A DNA stretch of 64,000 nucleotides from Postechiella marina (GCF_039538365.1 NZ_BAABCA010000001.1:124001-188000); one strand, 5' to 3'; shown: positions 18,731 to 27,808, numbered from the stretch's first letter. The notes: generated by a model not told the origin, from the sequence alone. Made by a program: numbers and translations.

Positions 18731-18991
18731 TTAAAATCCTTCAAAAACACCTAATCCAAAAAGCGCAAAATCGTATTTTACAGGATCGTTAGCATCTAGT
18801 TTACGCAAGGCTGTGTCTAACTCTAACAAAGCTTTACTATCATTTTGCTTTCTAGTAAGTAAACCTAATTTTCTTGCTACGTTACCAGAGTGAACATCTA
18901 AAGGACAAGATAGTTGTGCAGGTGTCAGTTTTGTCCAAATTCCAAAATCTACACCGGTATTATCTTGTCTAACCATCCAACGTAAAAACAT
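18731..18991 (-). pseudogene. 3' fragment of TIGR02757 (DUF2400) gene, cut off by the element
   Basis: The 86 codons encode the C-terminal third of a TIGR02757 protein (FLRWMVRQDNTGVDFGIW, SCPLDVHSGNVARKLGL, ending LFGLGVFEGF). Its matching 5' part lies 24.5 kb away at 43538-44052 on the same strand. Joining the two at the shared AACAT restores one continuous frame (RINM then FLRW). The ATG at 18991 is the former internal Met codon left at the junction, so this is not a natural start and the fragment is probably not functional. By eye, 65 of its 85 residues after Met match the intact copy at 19051. Confidence 0.92.
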
Positions 18992-19011
18992 ATTTAACTA
19001 CGTATAAAAGA
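18976..19011. repeat. Left attachment junction (attL) of the integrated element
   Basis: Host sequence ends and element sequence begins around AACAT at 18987-18991, repeated exactly at 43538-43542. The host half-site (TCCAACGTAAAAACA) lies to the left. The element arm to the right contains ATAAAAGA at 19004-19011, the exact inverted partner of TCTTTTAT at 43521-43528. Both arms sit 13 bases from the same crossover centre (18990/18991). Confidence 0.85.
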
Positions 19012-19014
19012 TGG

Positions 19015-19046
19015 TTGTTTTTTTTAAATTTTGTTTACTACCTTTA
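19015..19046 (+). promoter_or_regulatory. Possible promoter for the element-borne TIGR02757 gene
   Basis: A TTG (19015-19017) is followed after 21 bases by TACCTTTA (19039-19046), close to the Bacteroidetes TTG/TAnnTTTG pattern but with a final A instead of G. It lies wholly inside the element, just before the ATG at 19051, and would give an almost leaderless message. Confidence 0.35.
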
Positions 19047-19050
19047 TCTC

Positions 19051-19821
19051 ATGAAACTAAATAAAAAGGAGCTTAAAGAGTTTTTAGATAACAAAGTTAA
19101 TGAATATAATACTCTAGAGTTTATAGATTCAGACCCAATTTCAATTCCACATAAGTATACTTTAAAAGAAGATATAGAAATATCTGGTTTTTTGGCAGCT
19201 ACTATTGCCTGGGGAAATAGAAAGAGTATTATTAAAAATGCTAATAAAATTATGGAGTTGATGGGAAACTCTCCCTATGATTTTGTTATGAGCCATTGTA
19301 ATGAAGACCTGGCACAATTTGAAGGATTCGTACATAGAACTTTCAATAGTGAGGACTTAGGCTTCTTTATAAAAAGTTTAAAGAATATATATTCCAATCA
19401 TAAAGGTTTAGAAGACATTTTCTCAAAAAATATTTCAAATAACTCAACACAACAATCAATTTCAGAATTTAAAAAAATATTTTTTGAAATAGACCATCCA
19501 AGAAGAACAACTAAGCATGTTAGCGACCCATTGAAGGGCTCTGCTGCGAAAAGAATTAATATGTGGCTTAGATGGAATTGTAGAGATGATAGTGCTGGTG
19601 TAGATTTTGGTATTTGGAAAACAATTGATGCTTCAGCCTTGTCTTGTCCTTTAGATGTACATTCTGGGAATGTTGCAAGAAAATTAGGTCTTTTAAAACG
19701 AAAACAAAATGATGCCAAAGCTCTAGCTGAATTAGATACTAGTTTAAGGTTATTAGACAAAAGAGACCCTGTAAAATATGACTTTGCACTTTTTGGCCTA
19801 GGTGTTTTTGAAGGATTTTAA
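19051..19821 (+). CDS. Complete TIGR02757 (DUF2400) family protein carried by the element
   Basis: The 256-residue protein is full length for this family and clearly homologous to the gene the element has split (shared EFLDxKV, IAWGNRKSII, HRTFN, KRINMxLRW, PLDVHSGNVARKLGL and LFGLGVFEGF). I start it at ATG 19051; the frame can be extended to a TTG at 19015, but that falls beside the junction and adds an unrelated hydrophobic leader. The family has no established function. The LDVHSGNVARKLGL region recalls the helix-hairpin-helix DNA glycosylases, an unproven resemblance. At the position matching the host target it reads AATATGTGG instead of AACATGTTT. The most economical view is that it replaces the function lost on integration. 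Confidence 0.9.
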   Translation: MKLNKKELKEFLDNKVNEYNTLEFIDSDPISIPHKYTLKEDIEISGFLAATIAWGNRKSIIKNANKIMELMGNSPYDFVMSHCNEDLAQFEGFVHRTFNSEDLGFFIKSLKNIYSNHKGLEDIFSKNISNNSTQQSISEFKKIFFEIDHPRRTTKHVSDPLKGSAAKRINMWLRWNCRDDSAGVDFGIWKTIDASALSCPLDVHSGNVARKLGLLKRKQNDAKALAELDTSLRLLDKRDPVKYDFALFGLGVFEGF

Positions 19822-19826
19822 TATTT

Positions 19827-20420
19827 TTAAGAACTTATTAATCTCTTTACCTTTTGAGCAGTACCTAATGAACATTCTCCAAGTTTAGCTGCTCTTCTAA
19901 GTGACTCACCATTTTCAAGTTCTTGTTTAACTTTCTTGTATTTAATTAAAAACTCATCATCACTCATAGCAACACCATAAAGCCGACCTTTATATTTTCC
20001 TTTAGCTTTAGCAATCTCAATTCCCTGACGTTGACGTTCTAACATATTAGTTCGTTCCATTTCTGCCACGTTTCCAAGAACACTAATAATCATTTTAAAT
20101 ATTGGATTTGGTTTACTATCCACCATCGAATACATTCCAATATTTTCGACATATAAATTAACTCCGTTTTGATTAAAGAACTCTGAAACAGTTAATATGT
20201 CAAGAATATTTCTTCCCATACGGTCTATTGAAGAAATGTGAACTTCATCAACTTTATTATTAATAATATCGTTCGTTAGTTTTTTTCCTTGTGGTCTCTT
20301 ATAAAACGGAATAGCTCCACTGATTTTATCAACATAAACGGATTGGAACTTATCTGAATTAGTTTTTTGTCTTGCTATATTTTGGTCTAATGTGGAAACT
20401 CTAATATACTTTACTTTCAT
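19827..20420 (-). CDS. Small serine recombinase (resolvase/invertase family)
   Basis: The 197-residue protein has the catalytic N-terminal domain of resolvases: YIRVST with Ser9, SSIDRMGRN with the active-site arginine, and the long E-helix region VAEMERTNMLERQRQGIEIAKAKG. A short C-terminal helix-turn-helix (ESLRRAAKLGECSLGTAQKVKRL) should bind DNA. It converges with the TIGR02757 gene, stops 5 bases apart. Directly upstream are inverted repeats resembling a res site. A role in resolving multimers or cointegrates of the element is more likely than integration, which the large recombinase at the other end should perform. Confidence 0.93.
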   Translation of the reverse strand: MKVKYIRVSTLDQNIARQKTNSDKFQSVYVDKISGAIPFYKRPQGKKLTNDIINNKVDEVHISSIDRMGRNILDILTVSEFFNQNGVNLYVENIGMYSMVDSKPNPIFKMIISVLGNVAEMERTNMLERQRQGIEIAKAKGKYKGRLYGVAMSDDEFLIKYKKVKQELENGESLRRAAKLGECSLGTAQKVKRLISS

Positions 20421-20447
20421 AATTTAAAAACCTTATTAAGTAAAGAT

Positions 20448-20545
20448 AGTGTATATTTTTAGGGTGTCAAAAATATACACTTAAAAACTTACCTACAGTT
20501 CAAATTAAGTGTGCCATTTTGAAGCATACTCTAAAAATATACACT
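20448..20545. promoter_or_regulatory. res-like inverted repeat cluster beside the resolvase gene
   Basis: AGTGTATATTTTTAG (20448-20462) is repeated in exact inverse at 20531-20545. A 13-bp inverse copy also lies at 20469-20481, only 8 bases from the first. Between them is a degenerate AAGTGTGCC...CATACT pair (20507-20529). Several copies of one motif in a 98-bp space next to a resolvase gene fit a three-subsite res locus, or an operator controlling the resolvase. Confidence 0.65.
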
Positions 20546-22510
20546 TCATATAACCAATTCATTTTTGAAATATTCCAATATCATTACCATAGCGAGCGTG
20601 TCCAACTCACAATATTTCAATAGTGCACTTGTAAGTTGTTCTCTTTCCTGGTTAGACATATTAGTATATTGTAATTTACCGTAAGCAGTAAGAGCAGCTC
20701 CTCCATCTGCTATATCCTCAATTTCAGATAATGACAGTTCTATTTGCTCTTCTGTCCAATCTTCAAATACCTTTGGTAATGACTTATAAGGATTCACAAC
20801 CTCTTTATCTTCAATTTTCAACCATATATAATTGGAGTCGAAATTTTTACTTGAAACTTTTATATCCCTTATAGCCTTTGAATATTTATCTTTTAGAAAA
20901 GCACTACTTTTCAATATTGCTGGTAATACCATTTTAATGGAATTAGAACCTTTGGCATATGGATTATAATAATATTTCTTAATGACTTCACACAAGTCAA
21001 CCATGTCGCGATTTCCTCTCCAGGTCGTAACACTATTCCTTTTACTATGCGAAATAGTTTGTATAAAATCTATAAGTTCATTTTTATCATTTTCATCCGA
21101 ATCTAATAATTGTTCATAAATAGCATTTACAATTGTATTTTCATGAGCAGCAAATTTGAATATAGTACCATCATCTGCTGCAAGCACTTTTTTTAATTGT
21201 CTGACAAACTCAAAATTGGGAAATACTCCAGGTTTATTATTAATATATTCTGAAGCATGATGAATTGTACCATCTTCGTGATAAGTATGATGCGAAAATT
21301 GAAATGCTATTTGCTCATAAGGTCTTCTATCTTTATTAAATGGCAATGCTACTGTACTGGTTTCAAAATCTATAAAATGTAAGGGATAAATCCAGGATGT
21401 CATTTCTTGTTTGAGTCCATCGACATCGACATAACAAGTATTATCCTCATTTATATTTTTTTCTATCTGAATCCACTGTCTCTCGGTTCTAGATAACTTC
21501 CCAGCTTCTTCTTTGTAACCTATAGCTTCTGGAGTAATGTCTTTTTTAAAAATAACTCCTTCAGAAAACAATTTTTCTCCTCGTCTAAAGTCCCAAATAT
21601 CAAAAGTGTTTGGAGTATCAAAATCTGTATCTGTCCATTGGTGCTGCTTCCTAAAACATGTTTTAAATCCCGATAATTTACCTTCATTTTCTTCGGCATC
21701 TGTAGTTTTAAATTCACAACTTTTACATGCTCTATAACTTGTTGGCCAATTATAATACCTATCTTCTAAATAGGCTTCTTTTAATAGAGTAATCGATTCT
21801 ACAAAGCCCATGTTATCATGAAACTTGTATTTATCTGTCATTATACCTTCTACAGCTTGACTGATATCAACTTTCCCTAAAACTGAAGTCCCTAATTTCG
21901 AAATATCTGATTCCAATTTTACAATACCTGTTCTATTATCGGCTTGTTTACTTATTCGAAACATTTGATTGAGACCATCAATGGAAGCTTTAGCCTCTTT
22001 ATTAGCCATCATTAGATAAGGATTAATTGACCAACCTGGATAGACTAGCTGTATAACATATTTTTGAAATGCGATATCAAACAAATATGACTTCCAACTT
22101 GAAACAAGACTACCTTTTTTTCCAATAAAAGTATAATCATTGGAAGGTTTATATGATTTAGCCTTAACTTCTATAAGTTTAATATTGTTGCCATGCTTAA
22201 TTAAAATGTCTGTACGTATAAATAGATTGTCTATTAAAAAAGCAGCTTCAAAAATGATTATATTTTCTTGTAAGAGTAATATTTTAGTTTGTTCTGCTAG
22301 TCTCTCATAATCCCAATCATTCCCTTCAATTAAAACTCCTTTTGGATAATGCATACGTGCCAGTTCTTCTACCTGGAATCCACCTTGAGCCAAAGCTTGT
22401 AAAAACGCATCATTTACTTTTTGATTAGCATATTGCTCCTTCTTGGTGTAAAATAACTTATTAGGGCATTCTAAACCTAACTTAAATCGGGATTTAGTGA
22501 GGACACGCAT
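20546..22510 (-). CDS. DUF2779 protein: Cas4-like nuclease fused to DEDD-type exonuclease domain
   Basis: The 654-residue protein has two nuclease-like halves. The first resembles Cas4/PD-(D/E)XK enzymes, with Asp101 in FIRTDILI and Glu114/Lys116 in LIEVKAKS. Cys15, Cys262, Cys265 and Cys285 can bind an iron-sulfur cluster as in Cas4 and AddB. The second half has DEDD exonuclease-like motifs: HFIDFETST (Asp381, Glu383), KFAAHENTIVNAIYEQL, and YCELDTLAM near the end. Together these suggest processing of DNA ends. The gene is last in the co-directional run and starts 70 bases after the coiled-coil gene. DUF2779 proteins have no firm role; defence is inferred from context. Confidence 0.85.
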   Translation of the reverse strand: MRVLTKSRFKLGLECPNKLFYTKKEQYANQKVNDAFLQALAQGGFQVEELARMHYPKGVLIEGNDWDYERLAEQTKILLLQENIIIFEAAFLIDNLFIRTDILIKHGNNIKLIEVKAKSYKPSNDYTFIGKKGSLVSSWKSYLFDIAFQKYVIQLVYPGWSINPYLMMANKEAKASIDGLNQMFRISKQADNRTGIVKLESDISKLGTSVLGKVDISQAVEGIMTDKYKFHDNMGFVESITLLKEAYLEDRYYNWPTSYRACKSCEFKTTDAEENEGKLSGFKTCFRKQHQWTDTDFDTPNTFDIWDFRRGEKLFSEGVIFKKDITPEAIGYKEEAGKLSRTERQWIQIEKNINEDNTCYVDVDGLKQEMTSWIYPLHFIDFETSTVALPFNKDRRPYEQIAFQFSHHTYHEDGTIHHASEYINNKPGVFPNFEFVRQLKKVLAADDGTIFKFAAHENTIVNAIYEQLLDSDENDKNELIDFIQTISHSKRNSVTTWRGNRDMVDLCEVIKKYYYNPYAKGSNSIKMVLPAILKSSAFLKDKYSKAIRDIKVSSKNFDSNYIWLKIEDKEVVNPYKSLPKVFEDWTEEQIELSLSEIEDIADGGAALTAYGKLQYTNMSNQEREQLTSALLKYCELDTLAMVMILEYFKNELVI

Positions 22511-22580
22511 ATTATATATGTTTTATAATTAATACTCGATTAGATTAAAATAAATCTATACCCAAAACAAGAAATAAATC

Positions 22581-23312
22581 TTATTTCAAATAAATCAAAA
22601 TAGAAAAAACTGAAACTAACACTAACATAACAATAAAATACACTAATTGCTTCTTTTGACCTTTCATCACTAATTCATGAACACTTTCAAAATTCTTTTC
22701 TTGTTTTAAAGACAACTCATCAAGTCGATTAGTGATATTATCCTCCCCTAACAAAATAGCTTCTTTATTTTCGTTTACTGATTGCTTTATTTTCTCTGAT
22801 AGATTCTTAACAATCTCTAATTGTTTAATAATTTGCTCAGTTTGATTATGAAAATTAAGAGTGCTTAATTGGTTTTCAATTTTCACTATTTCTTTAGATA
22901 GAGCTTGATGCTTATCAATAATAGTATTTAAGACTTTCTCTTTATCACTAATTAATTGTTCCGAGCTAGATTTATGCTTTAAAGAAACATCATCTAGATT
23001 TGAAGAAAACCGACTAGAGCTAGTATTAATTTTATCAACCAAAGCACTTACCGAAACATCAATATTATCTGTGATAACAGTAACTCTTTCTTTAAAAGCA
23101 TTATTATGTTTACTTAATTGCTCAATAATAGTATTATTCTCTTCTGATAAATTATCATTCAGTTTTTGAAAATTAGAAACCAAATAAAGAACCTTTTCTG
23201 ATAATTCATGACTGCCTTTAGTTACAGACAAAACTTGATTTCTTGCTGATTCTAATTGTTTTAAATTTCCTTCAATTTCAATAAGTGTATCTTGTATCTT
23301 AATGCTGTTCAT
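22581..23312 (-). CDS. Tail-anchored coiled-coil protein
   Basis: The 243-residue protein is predicted to be almost wholly alpha-helical and coiled-coil, rich in Glu, Lys, Ser and Asn, with no recognised domain. It ends in one hydrophobic helix (about 223-242, LVYFIVMLVLVSVFSILIYL). It has no signal peptide, so it should be anchored in the inner membrane with its long arm in the cytoplasm. Its start overlaps the end of the helicase gene by 14 bases, implying translational coupling and matched amounts. It may place the helicase or nuclease at the membrane, or sense envelope damage; both are inferences. Confidence 0.75.
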   Translation of the reverse strand: MNSIKIQDTLIEIEGNLKQLESARNQVLSVTKGSHELSEKVLYLVSNFQKLNDNLSEENNTIIEQLSKHNNAFKERVTVITDNIDVSVSALVDKINTSSSRFSSNLDDVSLKHKSSSEQLISDKEKVLNTIIDKHQALSKEIVKIENQLSTLNFHNQTEQIIKQLEIVKNLSEKIKQSVNENKEAILLGEDNITNRLDELSLKQEKNFESVHELVMKGQKKQLVYFIVMLVLVSVFSILIYLK

Positions 23313-26300
23313 TCGGCTCTAAGTATTTTAAAGTGATTGTTTTTAGTTGTTTGCTATGTATTAATAATTGTACTTCAGACAGTAAAGAATTGTATGTATC
23401 AATATTCATGTAAACTTTAATTAAGCTATTATACTTTCTGAACATCTCCCAAAACTCTTCAATTGATTCTATTCTATTAGACATTTCCTCCATACCATCG
23501 GTATAACGTAATACTAATTGTTTTTCTAAATTTTCATTATTATTTGTACCTAAATAAATTAATGTAAAAGCTTCTAGTAATGCTAAAGCTGGATTAGTAT
23601 CTGTTAATGACCTTGAAATTAATCTCACTGCTCCTTGCAAGTGTTTAACATTATCTATTGGTGTACCAATTCCTACTAATTCATCTTCTATAACTCTCAG
23701 ATATTTAAATAAAATATTAACGCTAGATATTTTACCTCCATCTGTATCAGTAACAAGAGAATAAAGGGCACCATTTTCAGCAACGTAATCAGTTTTAGCA
23801 TATTTAGAATTGAAGTAATAATAAATAAAATCCTTTAGTTCTTCATTTCTTTCAACCCAAGGTTTTTCTTCAGAAACACCTTCTAAGCAAAAATTACGCA
23901 TATCATCAATAGCTCTTTTTCGTTTCTCAGAAATCTTGTCGTACACAAACTCGGTTAAATATGCTAAGCATTGATATATTTCTTGAGAAATTTCATTTTC
24001 CATTCCTCCTTTTAAAGCTACTGATTCAGCTTTCTTAAGTTCTAACAGCGCTCTATCCTTGGTGAAATATCTTTCCAAAAAATGAAGAAGACCATTAAAA
24101 TAAGCACCTTTCTTTCTCCTTATTGCAACAATTCTAAACTGATTATTGGCATAATCTTGCGTGAAGTCTTCTATCAATTCAATACAACATAACCTATAAA
24201 TAGCCTTATTAATATCTGTTACGGTTTCATTAGTATAATTAACATAAATTATGACCTTATCATCAACCCCAGTTGTTAAAAGCGAACTTAAAAAACCTTT
24301 TCTGTTTTCATATTGCTTAGATATCTTATTATAGACACTAACATTACTAACACTCAATAGCTGATGCATATATGTCTTCTCGACAATATCCCCTTTGAAA
24401 CTTTCATTAAAGAAGTACATTACCGATTGAAAATCTGCACTTAAATATTGATAATGCTTTCTCCCAAGATTTAAACCTTGTTCCTTTAGTTTTACATTAA
24501 GTTCTTCTTCGGTATGCCAACCAGTACTATCTCTTTCAACTTTTTTTAAGGTACAATTATTAAATAAATTACACTCGTTATTACATTGATTGAAAGCAAA
24601 CATTCTATTGTCTTTCTTGCAATGCAACTTCACTAAATCTTTTGAAGGGCTTACTTTTTCAAGAAATTCTTCTGAGACTTCTAAATCATAAAATTTCAAT
24701 ATGTGATTTAAATCTTTCGTTTTAAACCATTTATTTCTTAATGTACTTAGCGGGAATTTTACACCAGTAAAACTTGGTTTAATTCTCACAATATCATAAT
24801 CCGAAAACAAAATTACAGAAAGCGCCATTTTCCTATCTCTTCCAGCACGTCCAGCTTCTTGAACAAAGCTTTCCAACGAACTAGAATAATTCATATTTAC
24901 TGTATACCTTACGTTTGGCTTATCAATCCCCATTCCAAAGGCTTTAGTTGCAATCATAAGAGGCTGTTTATCATCACGAAATAATTCTAAATTAGCCATT
25001 GAACTTTCATCATCATCTCCTCCCGTAAATGAACCTACATTTGGTATTATACTCTGTATCTCTTCTTTATTTTGTTCTACCGATATCCCAGTGTTTCTCA
25101 CATGTGGACAAAACACAATACCAGCTTCTTTATAAAGCTTTTTTTCTTCAAAGTAAGCAGAAGGCATTTCTATTGACAAATCGTTATCAATATTGTCATC
25201 ATTGTTTTGTCTCTCTTTAAATCTTTTTTTAATTACACTAACATTATCATTTAACTGCAATTCATTTATATAGTCTGGGATTTGTTTTACGTACTGTTTT
25301 AAAAACTTCTTTTTAGAATCAAAAACAGACCAGTTATTCGTAATATTAATTGCTCTTGGAAGACTAGCATCTACAACATTATGAGTGTCATAAAAGGAAT
25401 CCTCTTCGAATTCTGCTTCAACTCTTTCAATTTTGTATTGTAATTCTAAACGATTGGTGTTTTCATAACGCACCACAGCATCAGAATCCAAATTAAATGC
25501 TCCATTACCAGAAAGCTCTCGTTCTACATCTGATAATACATCAAAAGAAGCTGTTGCTGTTAAACCAAATAATGAAATTTCCTTTTCTTTTGCTTTTACA
25601 TAATTATACAAATTACGACCTAAATGTAAATATGAAAACCTAAAGTCGTGACCCCATTCCGAGACACAATGAACCTCGTCAATAACTCCGTACGAGAAAT
25701 ACACATTATAGTCATGCATACTCTTTAGACGTTCCCTAAATTTTAATATGGATAAACGTTCTGGAGACACAAAAGCAAAGAGTAATTGAGAGGACTCTAG
25801 GCGGTGTTCTCTAATGATTCTTTCATTCCTATTAATGGAAGAGTTCAAATAAGTACAAACATCTATACCACAATTAATAAGACCATCATATTGGTCTTTC
25901 ATTAATGACTTTAGTGGGTCTATTATCAAAGTTACTCCAGGCTGTAATAATGCAGCTATTTGATATGTTAATGACTTTCCGCCACCCGTAGGTAAAAGTC
26001 CTATGACGGGTAGATTCTGTAAAGCCCTATCTAGTATTGGTAATTGACCTGGTCTAAATGCCTCTTTTCTAAAAAGGAGCTGTAAGAAATAAGTTAAACT
26101 CTCTTTTTCTGTAATGTTTTCGCTAAAAACCCCTAAATCGGACTTAGTTACGAGATTTTTGTATTTAATTAAACTAGAGGTGTATATTGTTCTGTCTCTT
26201 TTCTTTTGTACAATTGTACGAATATTAAAATAACAATTATTTAAACAGTTAAATTTACTAAAGCTATTAGATTCTATTTGGTAGGATTGTAATAATGCCA

Positions 26301-27798
26301 TATCCACAACCATATCGTACTTTTTACTAAAATGTATAGATTTAGGTTCAATATGAGTATTTACCCCTAAATGTAAAGGGGAATCATAAAAAGTATCATT
26401 ACTTATAATATCTAATTCAACTGCTGGAAATTTTAGTCCATCAAACGATATACTTAATTGCGAAAGATGATTAAAAGACTGCTCTAAATCCTTTATCGCC
26501 ATTACTGCAAAAGGCACATCTTGTTCTTCCACTAAAATTTTCCATTGTTTCTTATGTATTTCTAGATGCCCCGTTATTAACGCTTCTACTATTACTTTTT
26601 GAAATCTAGCAATGGCTATTGGAGTTAGTAAGGTCTGAATTTGCGATTTATCACTTTCATTAAATTTTAAATCTCCCTTTAAACCTTTTTCAAAAAGAGT
26701 CTCCAAATATGGATAATTGATATCCTTATCGGTATCAAAATACACTTCACCTCTTATGACTTTTTTAAAAGAATGATTAAAACTTTTGGAGAACACTTCT
26801 TCAATAAACAAACTAGCTTTTGTTGGTAATCCTCTTGTTATAATATTATTCAATACTGCCAATAAAGGATGTACATCGTCATATACACTTGCTCCAATAT
26901 CAAAAGGAGCTGTGGTTTCAAAATGAGATAATTTATCCAAGAATGGATGTTTTAATCTTTTTCTTGAAGCTCTTACTATGTCTAATTCATAAGCTGCATG
27001 AAATTGAACTGAAGGATAATACTCGATAGGAATTAAATGTCCTTCATTGGTATACTCAAGTTTGAAAATTTTACATTTATATGTCCAATTTCTATTATTA
27101 AGCTGAGTAGTTTCCTTAGTGTATAACAGAGGTACATTGAAGTAATTATAGAATGCATCAATACGTAAATTAGTAGGATTTAATGGTCCAACGCTAACTA
27201 TATAATTGTCTGATAGAACAGTTGTATCAATAAGCTTTGCTAAGTGCTTTAAATCTATTTGGGCTACATCTAATATATTTGAAAAAATATGAATTACGGG
27301 TAGTCCTAATTCACTTTTAATTTGGTCATGTGTGATATTTTCAAAGAAATCAGAATAGCTATTAATTATAACAGCGTTATCTACATATGCTTTTGTATGT
27401 TCTATTGCCCTATTTAAGGCGACTTCAGAAGGCTCAATAAGCGTTACTCGTTGAGCTTTATTACCAATCCCTAAATTAGTTAAGTAATCAAACAAATTAA
27501 TAGTTCCTAAACCTTGACCACACCCCCAATCAACAATTTCGAATCCATTATTAAAAACTTCTTTAGGCAATTGAGCAAAAGCGTCCAAGAGTTTTGCTTG
27601 ATGCATGTTCCCAAACGACCATAGGTATTGACACATGTGTTCATGTGTATTTAATAAAGCCGTCCCTCTTTTTAATTCACTCCAGAGTATATCTTTTTCT
27701 TCACGAGTTAAATGCGAAATACTAGTATTAGCAATACCACGAATATCTTGGAATGTTAGATTAGGATGTGTAGAAATTTGTTGATTGTAATTCTCCAT
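23299..27798 (-). CDS. Methyltransferase-like/RecQ-type helicase fusion, 1499 aa
   Basis: This is the largest gene in the window. Its first about 280 residues look like a class I SAM-dependent methyltransferase, with motif I EIVDWGCGQGLG at 87-98 and the acidic end of strand two in VTLIEPSE. Residues of about 280-570 match nothing I know. A RecQ-like helicase core follows: Walker A LLPTGGGKSLTYQ (Lys608), DEVHCVSEWGHDFR at 707-720, and FVQEAGRAGRDRK in the second lobe. A Cys cluster (CNNECNLFNNC) then resembles the RecQ zinc region, followed by about 400 unassigned residues. Ordinary RecQ is about 600-700 residues without a methyltransferase part. It is flanked by alkB-like and coiled-coil genes at 10-base and overlapping distances. 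Confidence 0.85.
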   Translation of the reverse strand: MENYNQQISTHPNLTFQDIRGIANTSISHLTREEKDILWSELKRGTALLNTHEHMCQYLWSFGNMHQAKLLDAFAQLPKEVFNNGFEIVDWGCGQGLGTINLFDYLTNLGIGNKAQRVTLIEPSEVALNRAIEHTKAYVDNAVIINSYSDFFENITHDQIKSELGLPVIHIFSNILDVAQIDLKHLAKLIDTTVLSDNYIVSVGPLNPTNLRIDAFYNYFNVPLLYTKETTQLNNRNWTYKCKIFKLEYTNEGHLIPIEYYPSVQFHAAYELDIVRASRKRLKHPFLDKLSHFETTAPFDIGASVYDDVHPLLAVLNNIITRGLPTKASLFIEEVFSKSFNHSFKKVIRGEVYFDTDKDINYPYLETLFEKGLKGDLKFNESDKSQIQTLLTPIAIARFQKVIVEALITGHLEIHKKQWKILVEEQDVPFAVMAIKDLEQSFNHLSQLSISFDGLKFPAVELDIISNDTFYDSPLHLGVNTHIEPKSIHFSKKYDMVVDMALLQSYQIESNSFSKFNCLNNCYFNIRTIVQKKRDRTIYTSSLIKYKNLVTKSDLGVFSENITEKESLTYFLQLLFRKEAFRPGQLPILDRALQNLPVIGLLPTGGGKSLTYQIAALLQPGVTLIIDPLKSLMKDQYDGLINCGIDVCTYLNSSINRNERIIREHRLESSQLLFAFVSPERLSILKFRERLKSMHDYNVYFSYGVIDEVHCVSEWGHDFRFSYLHLGRNLYNYVKAKEKEISLFGLTATASFDVLSDVERELSGNGAFNLDSDAVVRYENTNRLELQYKIERVEAEFEEDSFYDTHNVVDASLPRAINITNNWSVFDSKKKFLKQYVKQIPDYINELQLNDNVSVIKKRFKERQNNDDNIDNDLSIEMPSAYFEEKKLYKEAGIVFCPHVRNTGISVEQNKEEIQSIIPNVGSFTGGDDDESSMANLELFRDDKQPLMIATKAFGMGIDKPNVRYTVNMNYSSSLESFVQEAGRAGRDRKMALSVILFSDYDIVRIKPSFTGVKFPLSTLRNKWFKTKDLNHILKFYDLEVSEEFLEKVSPSKDLVKLHCKKDNRMFAFNQCNNECNLFNNCTLKKVERDSTGWHTEEELNVKLKEQGLNLGRKHYQYLSADFQSVMYFFNESFKGDIVEKTYMHQLLSVSNVSVYNKISKQYENRKGFLSSLLTTGVDDKVIIYVNYTNETVTDINKAIYRLCCIELIEDFTQDYANNQFRIVAIRRKKGAYFNGLLHFLERYFTKDRALLELKKAESVALKGGMENEISQEIYQCLAYLTEFVYDKISEKRKRAIDDMRNFCLEGVSEEKPWVERNEELKDFIYYYFNSKYAKTDYVAENGALYSLVTDTDGGKISSVNILFKYLRVIEDELVGIGTPIDNVKHLQGAVRLISRSLTDTNPALALLEAFTLIYLGTNNNENLEKQLVLRYTDGMEEMSNRIESIEEFWEMFRKYNSLIKVYMNIDTYNSLLSEVQLLIHSKQLKTITLKYLEPNEQH

Positions 27799-27808
27799 TA
27801 ATGACGTG

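Noticed and set aside
19015..19050. Longer N-terminus of the carried TIGR02757 protein from TTG 19015
   Set aside because: The extra 12 residues are hydrophobic, unlike the family, and lie at the element edge; ATG 19051 matches the native gene start.
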